Below are positions 18,110 to 26,761 of a stretch of 47,275 bases of DNA, in pieces. The stretch comes from Oscillospiraceae bacterium. Lineage in GTDB: Bacteria; Bacillota; Clostridia; Monoglobales; WRAG01. The notes below the pieces were generated by a model. It had not been told where the DNA came from. It did not search any database and saw nothing but the letters and a program-made list of their open reading frames with translations. Position 1 is the stretch's first letter. Each line of letters begins with the position of its first letter. Both the position numbers and the translations under genes were made by a program. The stretch spans positions 1 to 47,275 of the forward strand of contig WRAG01000018.1 in assembly GCA_009780345.1 (NCBI GenBank), read 5' to 3'.

Positions 18110-20728
18110 TCACTCCTCATGGGGCTCGTCATTTGTCGGTTCGGCAATCACCTTGCTCAATTTATTATAGACCAGCGAAATGGTTATCAATATCACGCCG
18201 AGCGAAACGAGAGAGATAATTCTCATCTCGCTTGAGGCGCCCCAAACGTCAATAATCAGCAATTTCGCAACCGCCGCCATGGATAAAAACAGTCCCGCCA
18301 AGCGCATAACCTTGTTCCGCAGCGCGAATCCGAGAACAATCCACGCAAGCGCCAGAACGGCGTACATTATGCTGATTACCGCGCTGTAAAACGCAATGTC
18401 GCCTTGAACCATCATGGTTTGAGTTGTGACGATCAAGAAATACGCCGATAATATCACAATTTTCACCGGATTTTCGCGCATTTTCGCGCTAAACAGATTA
18501 AACAAATCATTTATCGCAATCATCGCGACAATCTGCGCCGCGCCGTTTATCGCAAGCAATTGCCAAACGTTGTTTTGATATTGCATCGAATTGAAGCCGA
18601 AAAGCCAAAGTAATCCGATCAAATGCGCGATGATCGCGAGCGTTTTTACGCCTAAACCTTTGTCTGTATCGCGAATCGCGGGAATTCTTGTAATCGCGAT
18701 TGCGACAACGAATAAAAACATGATCAACATCGGCTGAATTCCGAAGAAGTCATTAAATATGCCGCCGGCGACCATCATGACAGATAACAGTAGACTTACA
18801 ATATTTATGTTCTTATACGAAACCGTCCAAGCGTTTCTCTTTTCGGTCATGTGATAGATTAAAACCGCGGTAAACCCTATCATTTGCGCGACCAAGACAG
18901 ATATAAGGTTGGCGTTAAGAATATCTCGTCCAAAGACAACGATAGGTTCCACCAAATTTACTGTAATGAAAAACAGACCAACGATTCCAATAAAGTGCAT
19001 AATATTTGCAAGTATCTTCGTGCCAACATCCGACCAAAGCTTAACTTTCGCGTAAATAAACGCGATCGCGAACGTTTTGACCGCCCACAATGACGGTGTG
19101 ATATATTCCGCCCATCCTTCGGGTAAATATCGCGGAACATATCTGAATATCATATACATCGCGAAAATCCATAGGGTTATAAAAGTAAGGATTTTGTGCG
19201 CCTGCCCGTATCCTGCGCGGTGCCTGTCTTTTACAAGATAGCTTGCAAAAACAATCGTCATGCCGGTTGTTAGGAACGCGAAGTTAAATGTAAATTGCGG
19301 GGCAAGCATGAATGGCGCGAATAAATCATTCATCGCCAATAAATCATGCGTAAAGAGGAATATAAACGACCACGCTAAAATACCTATTCCGCTGTATTCG
19401 GCGAGTTTTTTGCCGTTTAATATTCCGCCCGCCGCTAAAATGATACCTTGAATCGTCCACGCAAGCGTGAATTGCGCCGGTTCGAAGAAAAACGGCACAA
19501 ACAGAATGCAGAAGCCAACCGCCGAAAGCTCGAATATTGTTCGCAGAATCGAATGATCGAACACACGTTTCGCCACGAACGCCAATCCGACGTAAAATGC
19601 CGCGAATCCGGCGCATAGCCACGAATGCAGGTTTTCAATATCAAGCCTGCTTGCGATTGCGAGAATCACAATTGAACTGATAAACGTATTAAGTATCACA
19701 AGGGTGAGGTCGAGGGTTCCAAGCTTCTCTTTCGCTCCATATGCCGCGACCAACGGAAGCGCGGTATATACAACGAACGCGAATCCGGCGTAAGCGAGCG
19801 CGATTGTCGCGTCGATTTGCCAACCTAAGGCTAATGTTCCGAATACGGTTAAAACGAAGCCGAATATGTTCATTACCGACCATTTGCGCATAAGCGCGAT
19901 GGTGAGCGAGAATACTGAAAGCAACACTAAATATGCGACCAGCCCAATAACTATCGGATTATCAAGCGAATCCAGTGCGAATATCGGCAAATATCCGCCA
20001 ATCAACGCGAATACGCCGATAATTTGCGCGTTATATCTTGTCGCGAGATAAACACCCAAAACCGTTACCGCGACGCAGCTGATTAAGGCGGCGTATGTTC
20101 CGATTGTATGTAAACCGAAGTAACTTGCGGCGATTGTGACGTACATGAGCGCAACGCCTGTTGCGGATACGCCGATTGAGGCGACGGTCGTTTTTTTGCG
20201 GTTCAAAAATTCGCCGAACCCTACAACCGCAAGCGCAAACAAAAACAATATAAGCGAACGCACCCATTCGGGGAACCCGTCGTGCGCCGCGGTCGCTACC
20301 GCGCCGATGACGATTAAAAGCGCGCCTATGCGGTTAAGTAAATTAACGCCGACCCAATTTTCGTTTCTGGGTTTGCGCGGCGGTTTTGGGGGTTTTTGCA
20401 TTTGAGGCGCGGCTTGAGGCGCCTGAGGCGCGACGGGTTGCTGAAACTGTGGCCGCGGTTGCTGAAATTGCTGTTGAGGCCGATTCTGCTGCGCCGATGG
20501 TTGCTGCTGTTGTGTTTGCTGTGGTTGTGCCGGGCGCGGCTGTGGAGATGGCTGCGCCTGCATACGCGGTTGCTGTGGTTGCTGCTGAAGATGTGGTTGT
20601 GGTCGATTAGGCTGAGCCTGATTCGGCATAGGCGATTGTGGCGCAGACGCCGCCGGCCTCCTTGCCCCGCATTTTTTGCAGAAATTCCCTGATTCTGTAT
20701 GTTTATGCCCACAATTTACGCAAAACAT
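18110..20728 (-). CDS. DUF2339 polytopic membrane protein with N-terminal zinc ribbon
   Basis: This is an 872-residue protein. Residues 1-25 form a zinc ribbon (CVNCGHKHTESGNFCKKCG, CxxC-x13-CxxC). A Q/P-rich low-complexity linker follows (about 30-120), then many closely spaced hydrophobic segments filling about 130-855, as in the DUF2339 membrane family, and a short acidic tail. No catalytic motif is recognisable and the family's function is unknown. The ATG at 20728 follows AAAGGGGG at a usual distance. It is the first gene of a two-gene unit with the RadC-family gene. The gene is divergent from tRNA-Lys. Confidence 0.85.
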   Translation of the reverse strand: MFCVNCGHKHTESGNFCKKCGARRPAASAPQSPMPNQAQPNRPQPHLQQQPQQPRMQAQPSPQPRPAQPQQTQQQQPSAQQNRPQQQFQQPRPQFQQPVAPQAPQAAPQMQKPPKPPRKPRNENWVGVNLLNRIGALLIVIGAVATAAHDGFPEWVRSLILFLFALAVVGFGEFLNRKKTTVASIGVSATGVALMYVTIAASYFGLHTIGTYAALISCVAVTVLGVYLATRYNAQIIGVFALIGGYLPIFALDSLDNPIVIGLVAYLVLLSVFSLTIALMRKWSVMNIFGFVLTVFGTLALGWQIDATIALAYAGFAFVVYTALPLVAAYGAKEKLGTLDLTLVILNTFISSIVILAIASRLDIENLHSWLCAGFAAFYVGLAFVAKRVFDHSILRTIFELSAVGFCILFVPFFFEPAQFTLAWTIQGIILAAGGILNGKKLAEYSGIGILAWSFIFLFTHDLLAMNDLFAPFMLAPQFTFNFAFLTTGMTIVFASYLVKDRHRAGYGQAHKILTFITLWIFAMYMIFRYVPRYLPEGWAEYITPSLWAVKTFAIAFIYAKVKLWSDVGTKILANIMHFIGIVGLFFITVNLVEPIVVFGRDILNANLISVLVAQMIGFTAVLIYHMTEKRNAWTVSYKNINIVSLLLSVMMVAGGIFNDFFGIQPMLIMFLFVVAIAITRIPAIRDTDKGLGVKTLAIIAHLIGLLWLFGFNSMQYQNNVWQLLAINGAAQIVAMIAINDLFNLFSAKMRENPVKIVILSAYFLIVTTQTMMVQGDIAFYSAVISIMYAVLALAWIVLGFALRNKVMRLAGLFLSMAAVAKLLIIDVWGASSEMRIISLVSLGVILITISLVYNKLSKVIAEPTNDEPHEE

Positions 20729-20782
20729 AATAAACCCCCTTTAATATAAAAAAATTAGCATAAAAAATTTTCATTTTAATAC

Positions 20783-20811
20783 TTGACATCGTAATAATTT
20801 TATGGTAAAAT
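20783..20811 (+). promoter_or_regulatory. Sigma-A type promoter for tRNA-Lys
   Basis: TTGACA (20783-20788) and TAAAAT (20806-20811) are 17 bases apart. The predicted start near 20818 lies about 105 bases upstream of the tRNA. Confidence 0.75.
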
Positions 20812-20922
20812 ACGAAGTCGGTTGACTTTGCAGGTTATGTTTGTTGTATGATTTGCATTATACCATTTATATTTCCGATAGTCAAGCGAGAATATATCGC
20901 AGGTACTTAGGCGATTATGTTG

Positions 20923-20998
20923 GACCCATTAGCTCAGCTGGTAGAGCATTTGACTTTTAATCAAAGGGTCGGGCGTTCGAGCCGCCCATGGGTCACCA
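20923..20998 (+). tRNA. tRNA-Lys (anticodon TTT)
   Basis: A full cloverleaf of 76 bases with encoded CCA can be drawn. The acceptor arms GACCCAT and ATGGGTC pair perfectly. The D-arm contains AGCTCAGCTGGTAGAGC. The anticodon stem TTTGA/TCAAA encloses the loop CTTTTAA with anticodon TTT at 20956-20958. The T-arm reads CGGGCGTTCGAGCCGCCC. A terminator follows directly, so it is a single-tRNA transcription unit. Confidence 0.97.
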
Positions 20999-21009
20999 AT
21001 TTAGAGAGA

Positions 21010-21047
21010 CGGCAAAACTCATTATTTTATGGGTTTTGCCGTTTTTT
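21010..21047 (+). terminator. Terminator after tRNA-Lys
   Basis: The arms at 21010-21022 and 21029-21041 (CGGCAAAACTCAT / ATGGGTTTTGCCG, one G-T pair) enclose a short loop and are followed by six T residues. Confidence 0.9.
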
Positions 21048-21463
21048 CTATGCTCTGAATTGCTTTCCATATTCTACCGATTAGCGCCCACTAAAACTAT
21101 CTTTTTCCTGCTTATTTGAATGCATTTGCAGAAAGCTCAACATCCAAACCGGAATTTTTCGCTCATAACAATTATCAAGTGTTATATGAATATCGTATGC
21201 GTTTTGGCGCAAAGCAAAAAAACGTTTTTTCGACAATGAACGTAAAATCGCAAAAAAACGTTTTTTTTATAAATTTTATAATGATAATGTTCCTCTGACT
21301 ATTAAGAAAATTATAATTACATCAAATTTTTATGGAAGGCTAAGGGAGAAAAGGAGTCTGCGTTTCCAATGCGAAGGAAACGAAGTAAAAATCTCCCTTA
21401 ACCGCAACCATATATGTCCAAGCACCGAAAAACCTAAAGATTGTCCGATGTTATTGGCAAAAA
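21048..21463. other. Decayed accessory DNA without an intact gene
   Basis: No intact gene is supported here. Two copies of GCAAAAAAACGTTTTTT lie about 40 bases apart (near 21214 and 21251). A plus-strand frame is open for 109 codons (21190-21516) but has no start codon. It covers the hairpin at 21341-21400 and runs antisense into the end of the regulator remnant. The stretch is AT-rich and looks like remains of an older insertion beside the tRNA. Confidence 0.4.
21341..21400. repeat. Hairpin-forming element with two nested inverted repeats
   Basis: TAAGGGAGA (21341-21349) pairs with TCTCCCTTA (21392-21400), and inside it CGTTTCC (21361-21367) pairs with GGAAACG (21376-21382). The two helices are separated by internal loops. 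It has no U-tract, so it is not a simple terminator. Origin and role are unknown. Confidence 0.4.
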
Positions 21464-21799
21464 TTATACTACCAACTGCTTATCATCCAACATTTCCGCC
21501 ATATATAATGCGGCAATAAACCCTCTCGCCTGTCCGCGTCGATGTTCGGATAATCCTGCCAAAAGTGTAAAAAGACATTTTTGTTCGTGATTAAAATAAT
21601 CCGTTTGCGGAAGCGTTTGGAATTCGTCCATATTCCTGGTCATTTTGCCTGAAAGCGATATATCTTCTATTCCTTTAATCTCGACATTTTCCGGAACAGT
21701 TCCAAGTTTTAACCACACCATAGGCACATCAAATTCCTTGGATATCTTCTTTAATTGGGCATCCGATGGTCTGCCTTTTCCTCTCTTTTGCTGTGTTCG
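21464..21799 (-). pseudogene. 5'-truncated XRE-type helix-turn-helix regulator
   Basis: The minus-strand frame is open from 21799 to the stop at 21464 and its N-terminal end has no start codon or helix 1-3. The first residues, KRGKGRPSDAQLKKISKEF followed by DVPMVWLKLG, match the tail end of an HTH_3/XRE DNA-binding domain (IEKGKRxPS...LKKIAxxLGVPxxxLL). The remaining 90 or so residues are a helical C-terminal region that I do not recognise. A GTG at 21727 could in principle give an 87-residue protein without the DNA-binding part. The break point lies beside a 13-bp inverted repeat at 21818-21861. A remnant of a mobile-element or host regulator is most likely. Confidence 0.6.
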
Positions 21800-21817
21800 T
21801 TAAAATTAAAAAAAGTT

Positions 21818-21861
21818 ACACGGCAACGCATAAAATATAACGTGCGTATGCGTTGCCGTGT
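21818..21861. repeat. 13-bp perfect inverted repeat
   Basis: ACACGGCAACGCA (21818-21830) and TGCGTTGCCGTGT (21849-21861) are perfectly complementary across an 18-base spacer. No T-tract follows. It sits at the truncated end of the regulator remnant and could be a small non-autonomous repeat or a recombination scar. Confidence 0.5.
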
Positions 21862-21987
21862 CGAAGCGCAAACTAATTTTGTGGAAAAAAGGAAAAGGAA
21901 TCCGCTATGGAGCAGCGAAAAACAGCCACAAATCGTGCGCTTCTTAAAATGAAAAAGTTTAAGTATTACCTGAGTTGAAAATTTATT

Positions 21988-22155
21988 CTATATACTATTT
22001 ATCACTTTTGGTTTGGATATACTGTCGGTTATTTTTGTTTCTGCGAGCTCATTATAAATTTTTCGCCAAACAAACTCACAAATTTCCGGCGTTGCAACTC
22101 GTTTTGATTCTTCATACAAAATTTTTGCAATAATCGGTATAGTTACAACAGACAT
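21988..22155 (-). CDS. Small hypothetical protein (55 aa)
   Basis: This is a 55-codon ORF beginning MSVVTIPIIAKILYEESKR and ending KPKVINSI. It starts at ATG 22155 behind TTGGGGTGATATACT, a plausible though not perfect ribosome-binding site. It is predicted helical and soluble, with no signal peptide or known motif. It lies 52 bases downstream of the cohesin/SLH gene in the same direction, and no terminator was seen between them, so read-through is possible. It may be real or a chance ORF in a decayed region. Confidence 0.4.
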   Translation of the reverse strand: MSVVTIPIIAKILYEESKRVATPEICEFVWRKIYNELAETKITDSISKPKVINSI

Positions 22156-22207
22156 AGTATATCACCCCAAGTGGAAAAGTCATAATTTCAAAGTGTGTTT
22201 CTTGTTT

Positions 22208-23827
22208 TTACAGCGCCAACATACCATATATAATCCTCGCCGCCTGCGCGCGTGTTGCGTTGCTAAGCGGACGGAATGTTCTGTCCTCGAAACCATTGAT
22301 GATTCCGGCTTGCTGCATTGCGTTTACTGCGTCAGCCGCCCAAGACGCGATGTCGGCTTGGTCTATAAATTCTTGCGTCGCATTTGTTTGAGGCAAGTTT
22401 TCAATCGCTCTTGTAATCATAACAGCCATTTCTTGACGAGTGATGTTTGACTCCGTTCCAAATGTTCCGTCGTAATGGCCGAGGATAATTCCGGCATTTA
22501 CCGCACTTGCAACCGATGTAAACGCCCAATGTGTCGTGTCAAGGTCGGGGAAATTTACCGTTGCGCTTTCGTCGTAAATATCGAGTGATGATACCAACAT
22601 TCTCGCGAACTGCTCGCGTGTAACATTGTAATCAGACGCGAAATGTGTCGCGCTGATTCCGTTTAAGATTCCACGCTCAACAAGCGACATAATATATCTA
22701 TACGACCAATGTGACGGCGGCAAGTCTGCGAAATCAGGACGCCCGGTATGTTCTCCGTCCGGTTCAGCTATAAGAGGTACTCCGTCGATTGTAACACTCC
22801 ACTCATTTGCAGAGATTGTCGCGATTACAAATTGCGAAGTCGGTAATGCATTATCAATAACATCAAAGTGGTCGAATCCTATTCTACCGATTGGCGTTTC
22901 AAATTCGGTTGAGAAAACTAACGACATAAGCGCAAGTTCAACTGCCTCAACGGGCATGCGTATGATGAACGTCGTAATATTCGAGCTTGCGTCAAATCTA
23001 ATGTTAAGTTCGCTATTCGTTTCACCAAACGCGCGTGCAAGTAAATTTTCCACTTGCTGTACGGTTAACGTATAAGTTAAAGTGTCATTTTGCACTGACG
23101 GAGGAGTGATTACTGCGGTTGTGTTGTCGTTATCGTTCCCTGTGCCCGGTTGTTGTACGGGTGGCGGGTTAAACGGAGTATCACTTGCCGTTACTGTAAG
23201 CGATTGAACATTTACCTGCGAAAAATATTCGCTTGGTATTGCCGTCATAGTTCCCGGCGGTGCAAAAGGCAAAAAATCCGCGCCGCCCGGCGCTGTAGTA
23301 TCATAAGCCGCATCACCTTGAACCGCAAACCGAATATCAGCATCACCCTCGCCAACCGCAATGAAATTAACTGTTATAAGAGTTTCATTAACAATTGCGC
23401 GTGGTCTTGCATTATTAAACATCAATCGAATAAGTCCGTTTTCATTGTCAATTGCGGGATATTGCGGATTTTCAAATATTCCGCCGTTCCAAAATAGTGG
23501 TTGATAATTTTCGGCCCATTCATTGCTTAAAGCCTGTCCCGGCGTTAATCCAACACTTCCGTTCCGCACTTGAGCGGCAGTTTTAGCGCCTGAGCGCACA
23601 AGGTTTCCGACATTGTCAATCACTTGAACAACATCAGCATTAAAGTGAATTGGCACGGTGATAAAATTCGGTGTTACGTTTTGCACTCGAATCGTTGCAG
23701 AAATTAAGTCTCCAACCTGTGCCGTTGTTCTGTCAAGCTCAATTGAAATGACCGAATCTGCCGCAAATACAGGAATTGCGGTTGCTAACATTACTAAAAC
23801 TACTACCAAACATAATATTTTTCGCAT
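22208..23827 (-). CDS. Secreted cohesin-like protein with three SLH domains
   Basis: This 539-residue protein starts at ATG 23827 behind AAGGAGAG. Residues 1-22 are a signal peptide (ending VFAAD). Residues about 24-205 match the cohesin fold pattern: DRTTAQVGDLISATIRVQN, then VPIHFNADVVQV, then GLIRLMFNNARP, and a late hydrophobic strand with VNFIAVGEGDADIRF. A middle region (210-355) is not recognised. Three SLH domains follow (359-539; TREQFARMLVSSL, TRQEMAVMITRAI, TRAQAARIIYGML). The architecture is that of an anchoring scaffoldin: SLH binds the wall polymer while cohesin receives a dockerin partner. It is last of four consecutive cohesin-like genes. The cohesin call rests on pattern only. 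Confidence 0.8.
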   Translation of the reverse strand: MRKILCLVVVLVMLATAIPVFAADSVISIELDRTTAQVGDLISATIRVQNVTPNFITVPIHFNADVVQVIDNVGNLVRSGAKTAAQVRNGSVGLTPGQALSNEWAENYQPLFWNGGIFENPQYPAIDNENGLIRLMFNNARPRAIVNETLITVNFIAVGEGDADIRFAVQGDAAYDTTAPGGADFLPFAPPGTMTAIPSEYFSQVNVQSLTVTASDTPFNPPPVQQPGTGNDNDNTTAVITPPSVQNDTLTYTLTVQQVENLLARAFGETNSELNIRFDASSNITTFIIRMPVEAVELALMSLVFSTEFETPIGRIGFDHFDVIDNALPTSQFVIATISANEWSVTIDGVPLIAEPDGEHTGRPDFADLPPSHWSYRYIMSLVERGILNGISATHFASDYNVTREQFARMLVSSLDIYDESATVNFPDLDTTHWAFTSVASAVNAGIILGHYDGTFGTESNITRQEMAVMITRAIENLPQTNATQEFIDQADIASWAADAVNAMQQAGIINGFEDRTFRPLSNATRAQAARIIYGMLAL

Positions 23828-23860
23828 TTATATTACTCTCCTTTTTTAGTGTTACATTTT

Positions 23861-23902
23861 ATCTACACATTACCTGCAGGCATCTACACATTACCTGCAG
23901 GC
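23861..23902. repeat. Perfect 21-bp tandem duplication at a gene end
   Basis: ATCTACACATTACCTGCAGGC, split here as ATCTACACATT plus ACCTGCAGGC, occurs twice in direct tandem (23861-23881 and 23882-23902). The inner copy encodes the last residues and stop of the 23884-26697 protein (...PAGNV-stop). The other copy repeats the same codons just downstream, including a second stop. It does not change the protein. Confidence 0.9.
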
Positions 23903-26697
23903 GCGTAAGTTTCTGTCGCCTCATTCCAAACATAAAGCTGTTCACCAAAGTTAACGTCTACTCCCGGGCCTGTCCAGTTTTTAAGAGGCTGATTCTGATA
24001 TCTTCGTTCAAAGTCATTAGAAATGGTTGCTTCTTGCATTGCGTAAAATGCCCAATGGTATCTTGGCAAATCGGGCCAATCAATCAACATCCACTCTAAA
24101 GCGCCGTAGTTGTCCAAAACACGATACAAAACACGGTTAATCAATGTTACAGCCTCTGCACGAGTGATGAACTGATCCGGTCTGAAAGTGCCGTCCGGAA
24201 ACCCTGCAACCCAACCGCGTTCTGCGGCTGATGCAATAGAGGTCTCTGCCCAATGCCCTGCAACATCAGAAAAACTGTGTACTGCACTAGGTGATAAATT
24301 GTCAAAACGCATAGTCATTGTCGCGAATTCCGCACGAGTTATAGGCGCTGTCGGCTCAAAATAGCCATACAATCGTCCTTGCACAATTCCTGCGCGTTGC
24401 ATTGTCGAAATCTGCTGATTCGACCATCTATCTGCATAAACGTCGGGGAATGTGTTGATAAACGCGCGATTTGTATTCCGCGCTTCTGTCGTCAACAAAC
24501 GGAAGAATATGGTCGCAACTTCTTCGCGAGTAATCTGTGCCTCGGGTCGAATTGTGCCGTCCGGGAACCCGAAAATATATCTATAATGATGTTCATGTTC
24601 AAGCATAGAACGCACATATCGGAACGTAATCACGTTTTGAGAACCGTCTGAAACCGTAGTTATAGTTTTTGTGCGGTCATCGTCTAATACAAAACCCTCC
24701 AAATTCGGAGCAGTTGCCGTTTGCGTTGAACCAATTTGCACTTGCGTTATTACTTGGCGATAAATTTCGTTTCCATCTTCATCTATTCCTCGGATTGTGA
24801 TTGTGGTCATTGGAGCCGTGACAGTTCCACCACCGCCGCCACCCCAACCACCACCGCCGCCGGTTTGGTTTCTAATGTAAATAAAGTTTTGGTTAACTTG
24901 ATTGTATGTTACCGATCCAAGTGTTCTGTTTGCCGGCGATACAATCCAATCGCTTTGTGCGGGCGGCGTAATTACAACACGTGCGCCATACGGAATTTCT
25001 GTGATAATATAGTTTCCGTTAGCGTCGGTATTTACTGTTCCTGCTCTGTATTGAACGCCGTCTATCGTTATGGTATAGCTAACAGGTTGGTTTGCAACAG
25101 TTCCGCCTGCCAAATTACCTGTTATGGTGAATACGTTATCGCTTATCCATATTGCGCGTAAAAAAGTATGTTCAAGTATAGGAGTATCAAAATCAAATAG
25201 TGCATTAGTGGTTTCGTCAACCCAACCGCCGAACGTGTAACCCGGTCTTGCGGGGAAATCCACGCCTATTTGCGGCTCGTCAACCATTTCGCCAACTCTT
25301 ACTATTTCCCAAAAAGTCGATCCTGCATTTGTGAATACAACAATTCGTTCATCTACACTCATACCATCCGGCAAAATGAAAACATCTTGATAAACAGGGA
25401 GTAGTAATTCGCTATAAAGAGCGTTTGGTGTATCGGGATGTGATAAAGTTCCTCTAAATACGAATTCGTATAATCCCGGAACATTTGGGTCGAAAGTTCC
25501 GATAGGTTCCCAATTTTGTGTTACAACAGTAAGCGTTACAGGGTTCACTATTCCGTCACCCACAAATAATCCATATCCGGGCGGTATGGTCGGTCTGCCT
25601 ATAACACGAATTCCTAAAACTCCGTCAAGGGCCGGATGCCAATTAGTGATTGCGCTCGCCGCGGTTCCGAGCGGAACAAAAATTAAAGTTGAAGGCTGCG
25701 CAATTACAATTACTAATTCTGTTTCAAATTCGCCGGGATAACCAAGTGTTGTTGTACTTTCAGTTCTGTTCGGCTCAGTTGCGGCAGCGTAAAATCTATC
25801 GTTTGTCACCAAATTAAGCGACACATTGTAAAATATGACATAACCGTAATTATTTAAGATATAATCTCCCGCGCCGCCTGCAATAGGATTGCCCATAGCT
25901 CCTGCGTTATCATATAACCTTATAAACGCTCCCGGAGCCGGACCGCCTTGTGAAACGTCGCTTCTAACAATCACCGTCGCGGTACCGTTAGAGTTTTCGT
26001 GAACGATTACTTCGGTCGGCGGAGATGTTCTGTCTCGCACGATTTGTAAAGGAGCAATAGCAGTCGCAGGATAAACAGCCGGAATTTGTATCATACCGCC
26101 TGCATCTGTTATTCTTTCACGCACTCTAACTCCGCGTGGCAGCCATTCATCGTGGGTCGTAGAAAAAAACGGTGTAAAGTTACCGGTTTCAACAGCTCTA
26201 AAGTATAACGTCGCAACTATTCCATTTGGTAATATGCTCGTATTTATAGGCGGATTTGCCATGTTTTGTAATCGTATAAGCAAAGATACAAACCCGATTT
26301 CAACATCAAACCGCGGCCAATGTCCGCCGCCGCCCAATAGTGTATCATCTGCAGTATGCAATACTAAACCGCCGTTCACGCGCACGTTATCACGAACGGG
26401 CGACCCTGCTATTACAGGATTATGATTCGTGGTTGCGTCGAGCAATGTAACCATTTCCGGGTCATATGCAAAAGGAAGATAAATGCTTGAAAGAGTAGCT
26501 ATATTTTCAAGATGAAAATTCACGGCGAATATATCACCGACATTTATCGTGGTTACCTCTGCGCCGTTTACGGTTACGGTAGTTCGTACTAATCGTTCAG
26601 CACTCATTTCCGGCTGTGCTGTTGCGGGCAAAATATAAAATTGTGTAACTAACAGTATGCAAGCAATAAGCACCCCTATAATTCTTTGGATTCGCAT
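23884..26697 (-). CDS. Multidomain cohesin-like surface protein with InlB-type and SLH domains
   Basis: This 937-residue protein starts at ATG 26697 behind AAAGGAGAA. Residues 1-28 are a signal peptide. About 33-225 are cohesin-like (VTTINVGDIFAVNFHLEN, then YLPFAYDPEMVTLLD). About 437-519 is an InlB/Flg_new-like module (RPGYTFGGWVDETTNALFDF). About 520-610 resembles a Cna-B-type beta sandwich, followed by a poly-glycine linker (GGGGGWGGGGGG, near 616-630). A MucBP-like module (ITIRGIDEDGNEIYRQ) precedes three SLH domains (about 702-885) and a half-repeat that resembles the end of the giant SLH protein (8753-14020). It is third in the cohesin cluster. An SLH-anchored scaffold is the likely role. 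The cohesin call is by pattern; the SLH call is firm. Confidence 0.8.
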   Translation of the reverse strand: MRIQRIIGVLIACILLVTQFYILPATAQPEMSAERLVRTTVTVNGAEVTTINVGDIFAVNFHLENIATLSSIYLPFAYDPEMVTLLDATTNHNPVIAGSPVRDNVRVNGGLVLHTADDTLLGGGGHWPRFDVEIGFVSLLIRLQNMANPPINTSILPNGIVATLYFRAVETGNFTPFFSTTHDEWLPRGVRVRERITDAGGMIQIPAVYPATAIAPLQIVRDRTSPPTEVIVHENSNGTATVIVRSDVSQGGPAPGAFIRLYDNAGAMGNPIAGGAGDYILNNYGYVIFYNVSLNLVTNDRFYAAATEPNRTESTTTLGYPGEFETELVIVIAQPSTLIFVPLGTAASAITNWHPALDGVLGIRVIGRPTIPPGYGLFVGDGIVNPVTLTVVTQNWEPIGTFDPNVPGLYEFVFRGTLSHPDTPNALYSELLLPVYQDVFILPDGMSVDERIVVFTNAGSTFWEIVRVGEMVDEPQIGVDFPARPGYTFGGWVDETTNALFDFDTPILEHTFLRAIWISDNVFTITGNLAGGTVANQPVSYTITIDGVQYRAGTVNTDANGNYIITEIPYGARVVITPPAQSDWIVSPANRTLGSVTYNQVNQNFIYIRNQTGGGGGWGGGGGGTVTAPMTTITIRGIDEDGNEIYRQVITQVQIGSTQTATAPNLEGFVLDDDRTKTITTVSDGSQNVITFRYVRSMLEHEHHYRYIFGFPDGTIRPEAQITREEVATIFFRLLTTEARNTNRAFINTFPDVYADRWSNQQISTMQRAGIVQGRLYGYFEPTAPITRAEFATMTMRFDNLSPSAVHSFSDVAGHWAETSIASAAERGWVAGFPDGTFRPDQFITRAEAVTLINRVLYRVLDNYGALEWMLIDWPDLPRYHWAFYAMQEATISNDFERRYQNQPLKNWTGPGVDVNFGEQLYVWNEATETYAPAGNV

Positions 26698-26761
26698 ATT
26701 TTTGTTCTCCTTTTTTTGTATTTGTGAAACATATCAGTATATGTGAAGCCTTATTAGGCAT

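Noticed and set aside
21190-21516. Open 109-codon plus-strand frame without a start
   Set aside because: No ATG, GTG or TTG start, Lys/Arg/Phe-rich AT-driven composition, and overlap with the regulator remnant. Kept only as a note in the decayed region.
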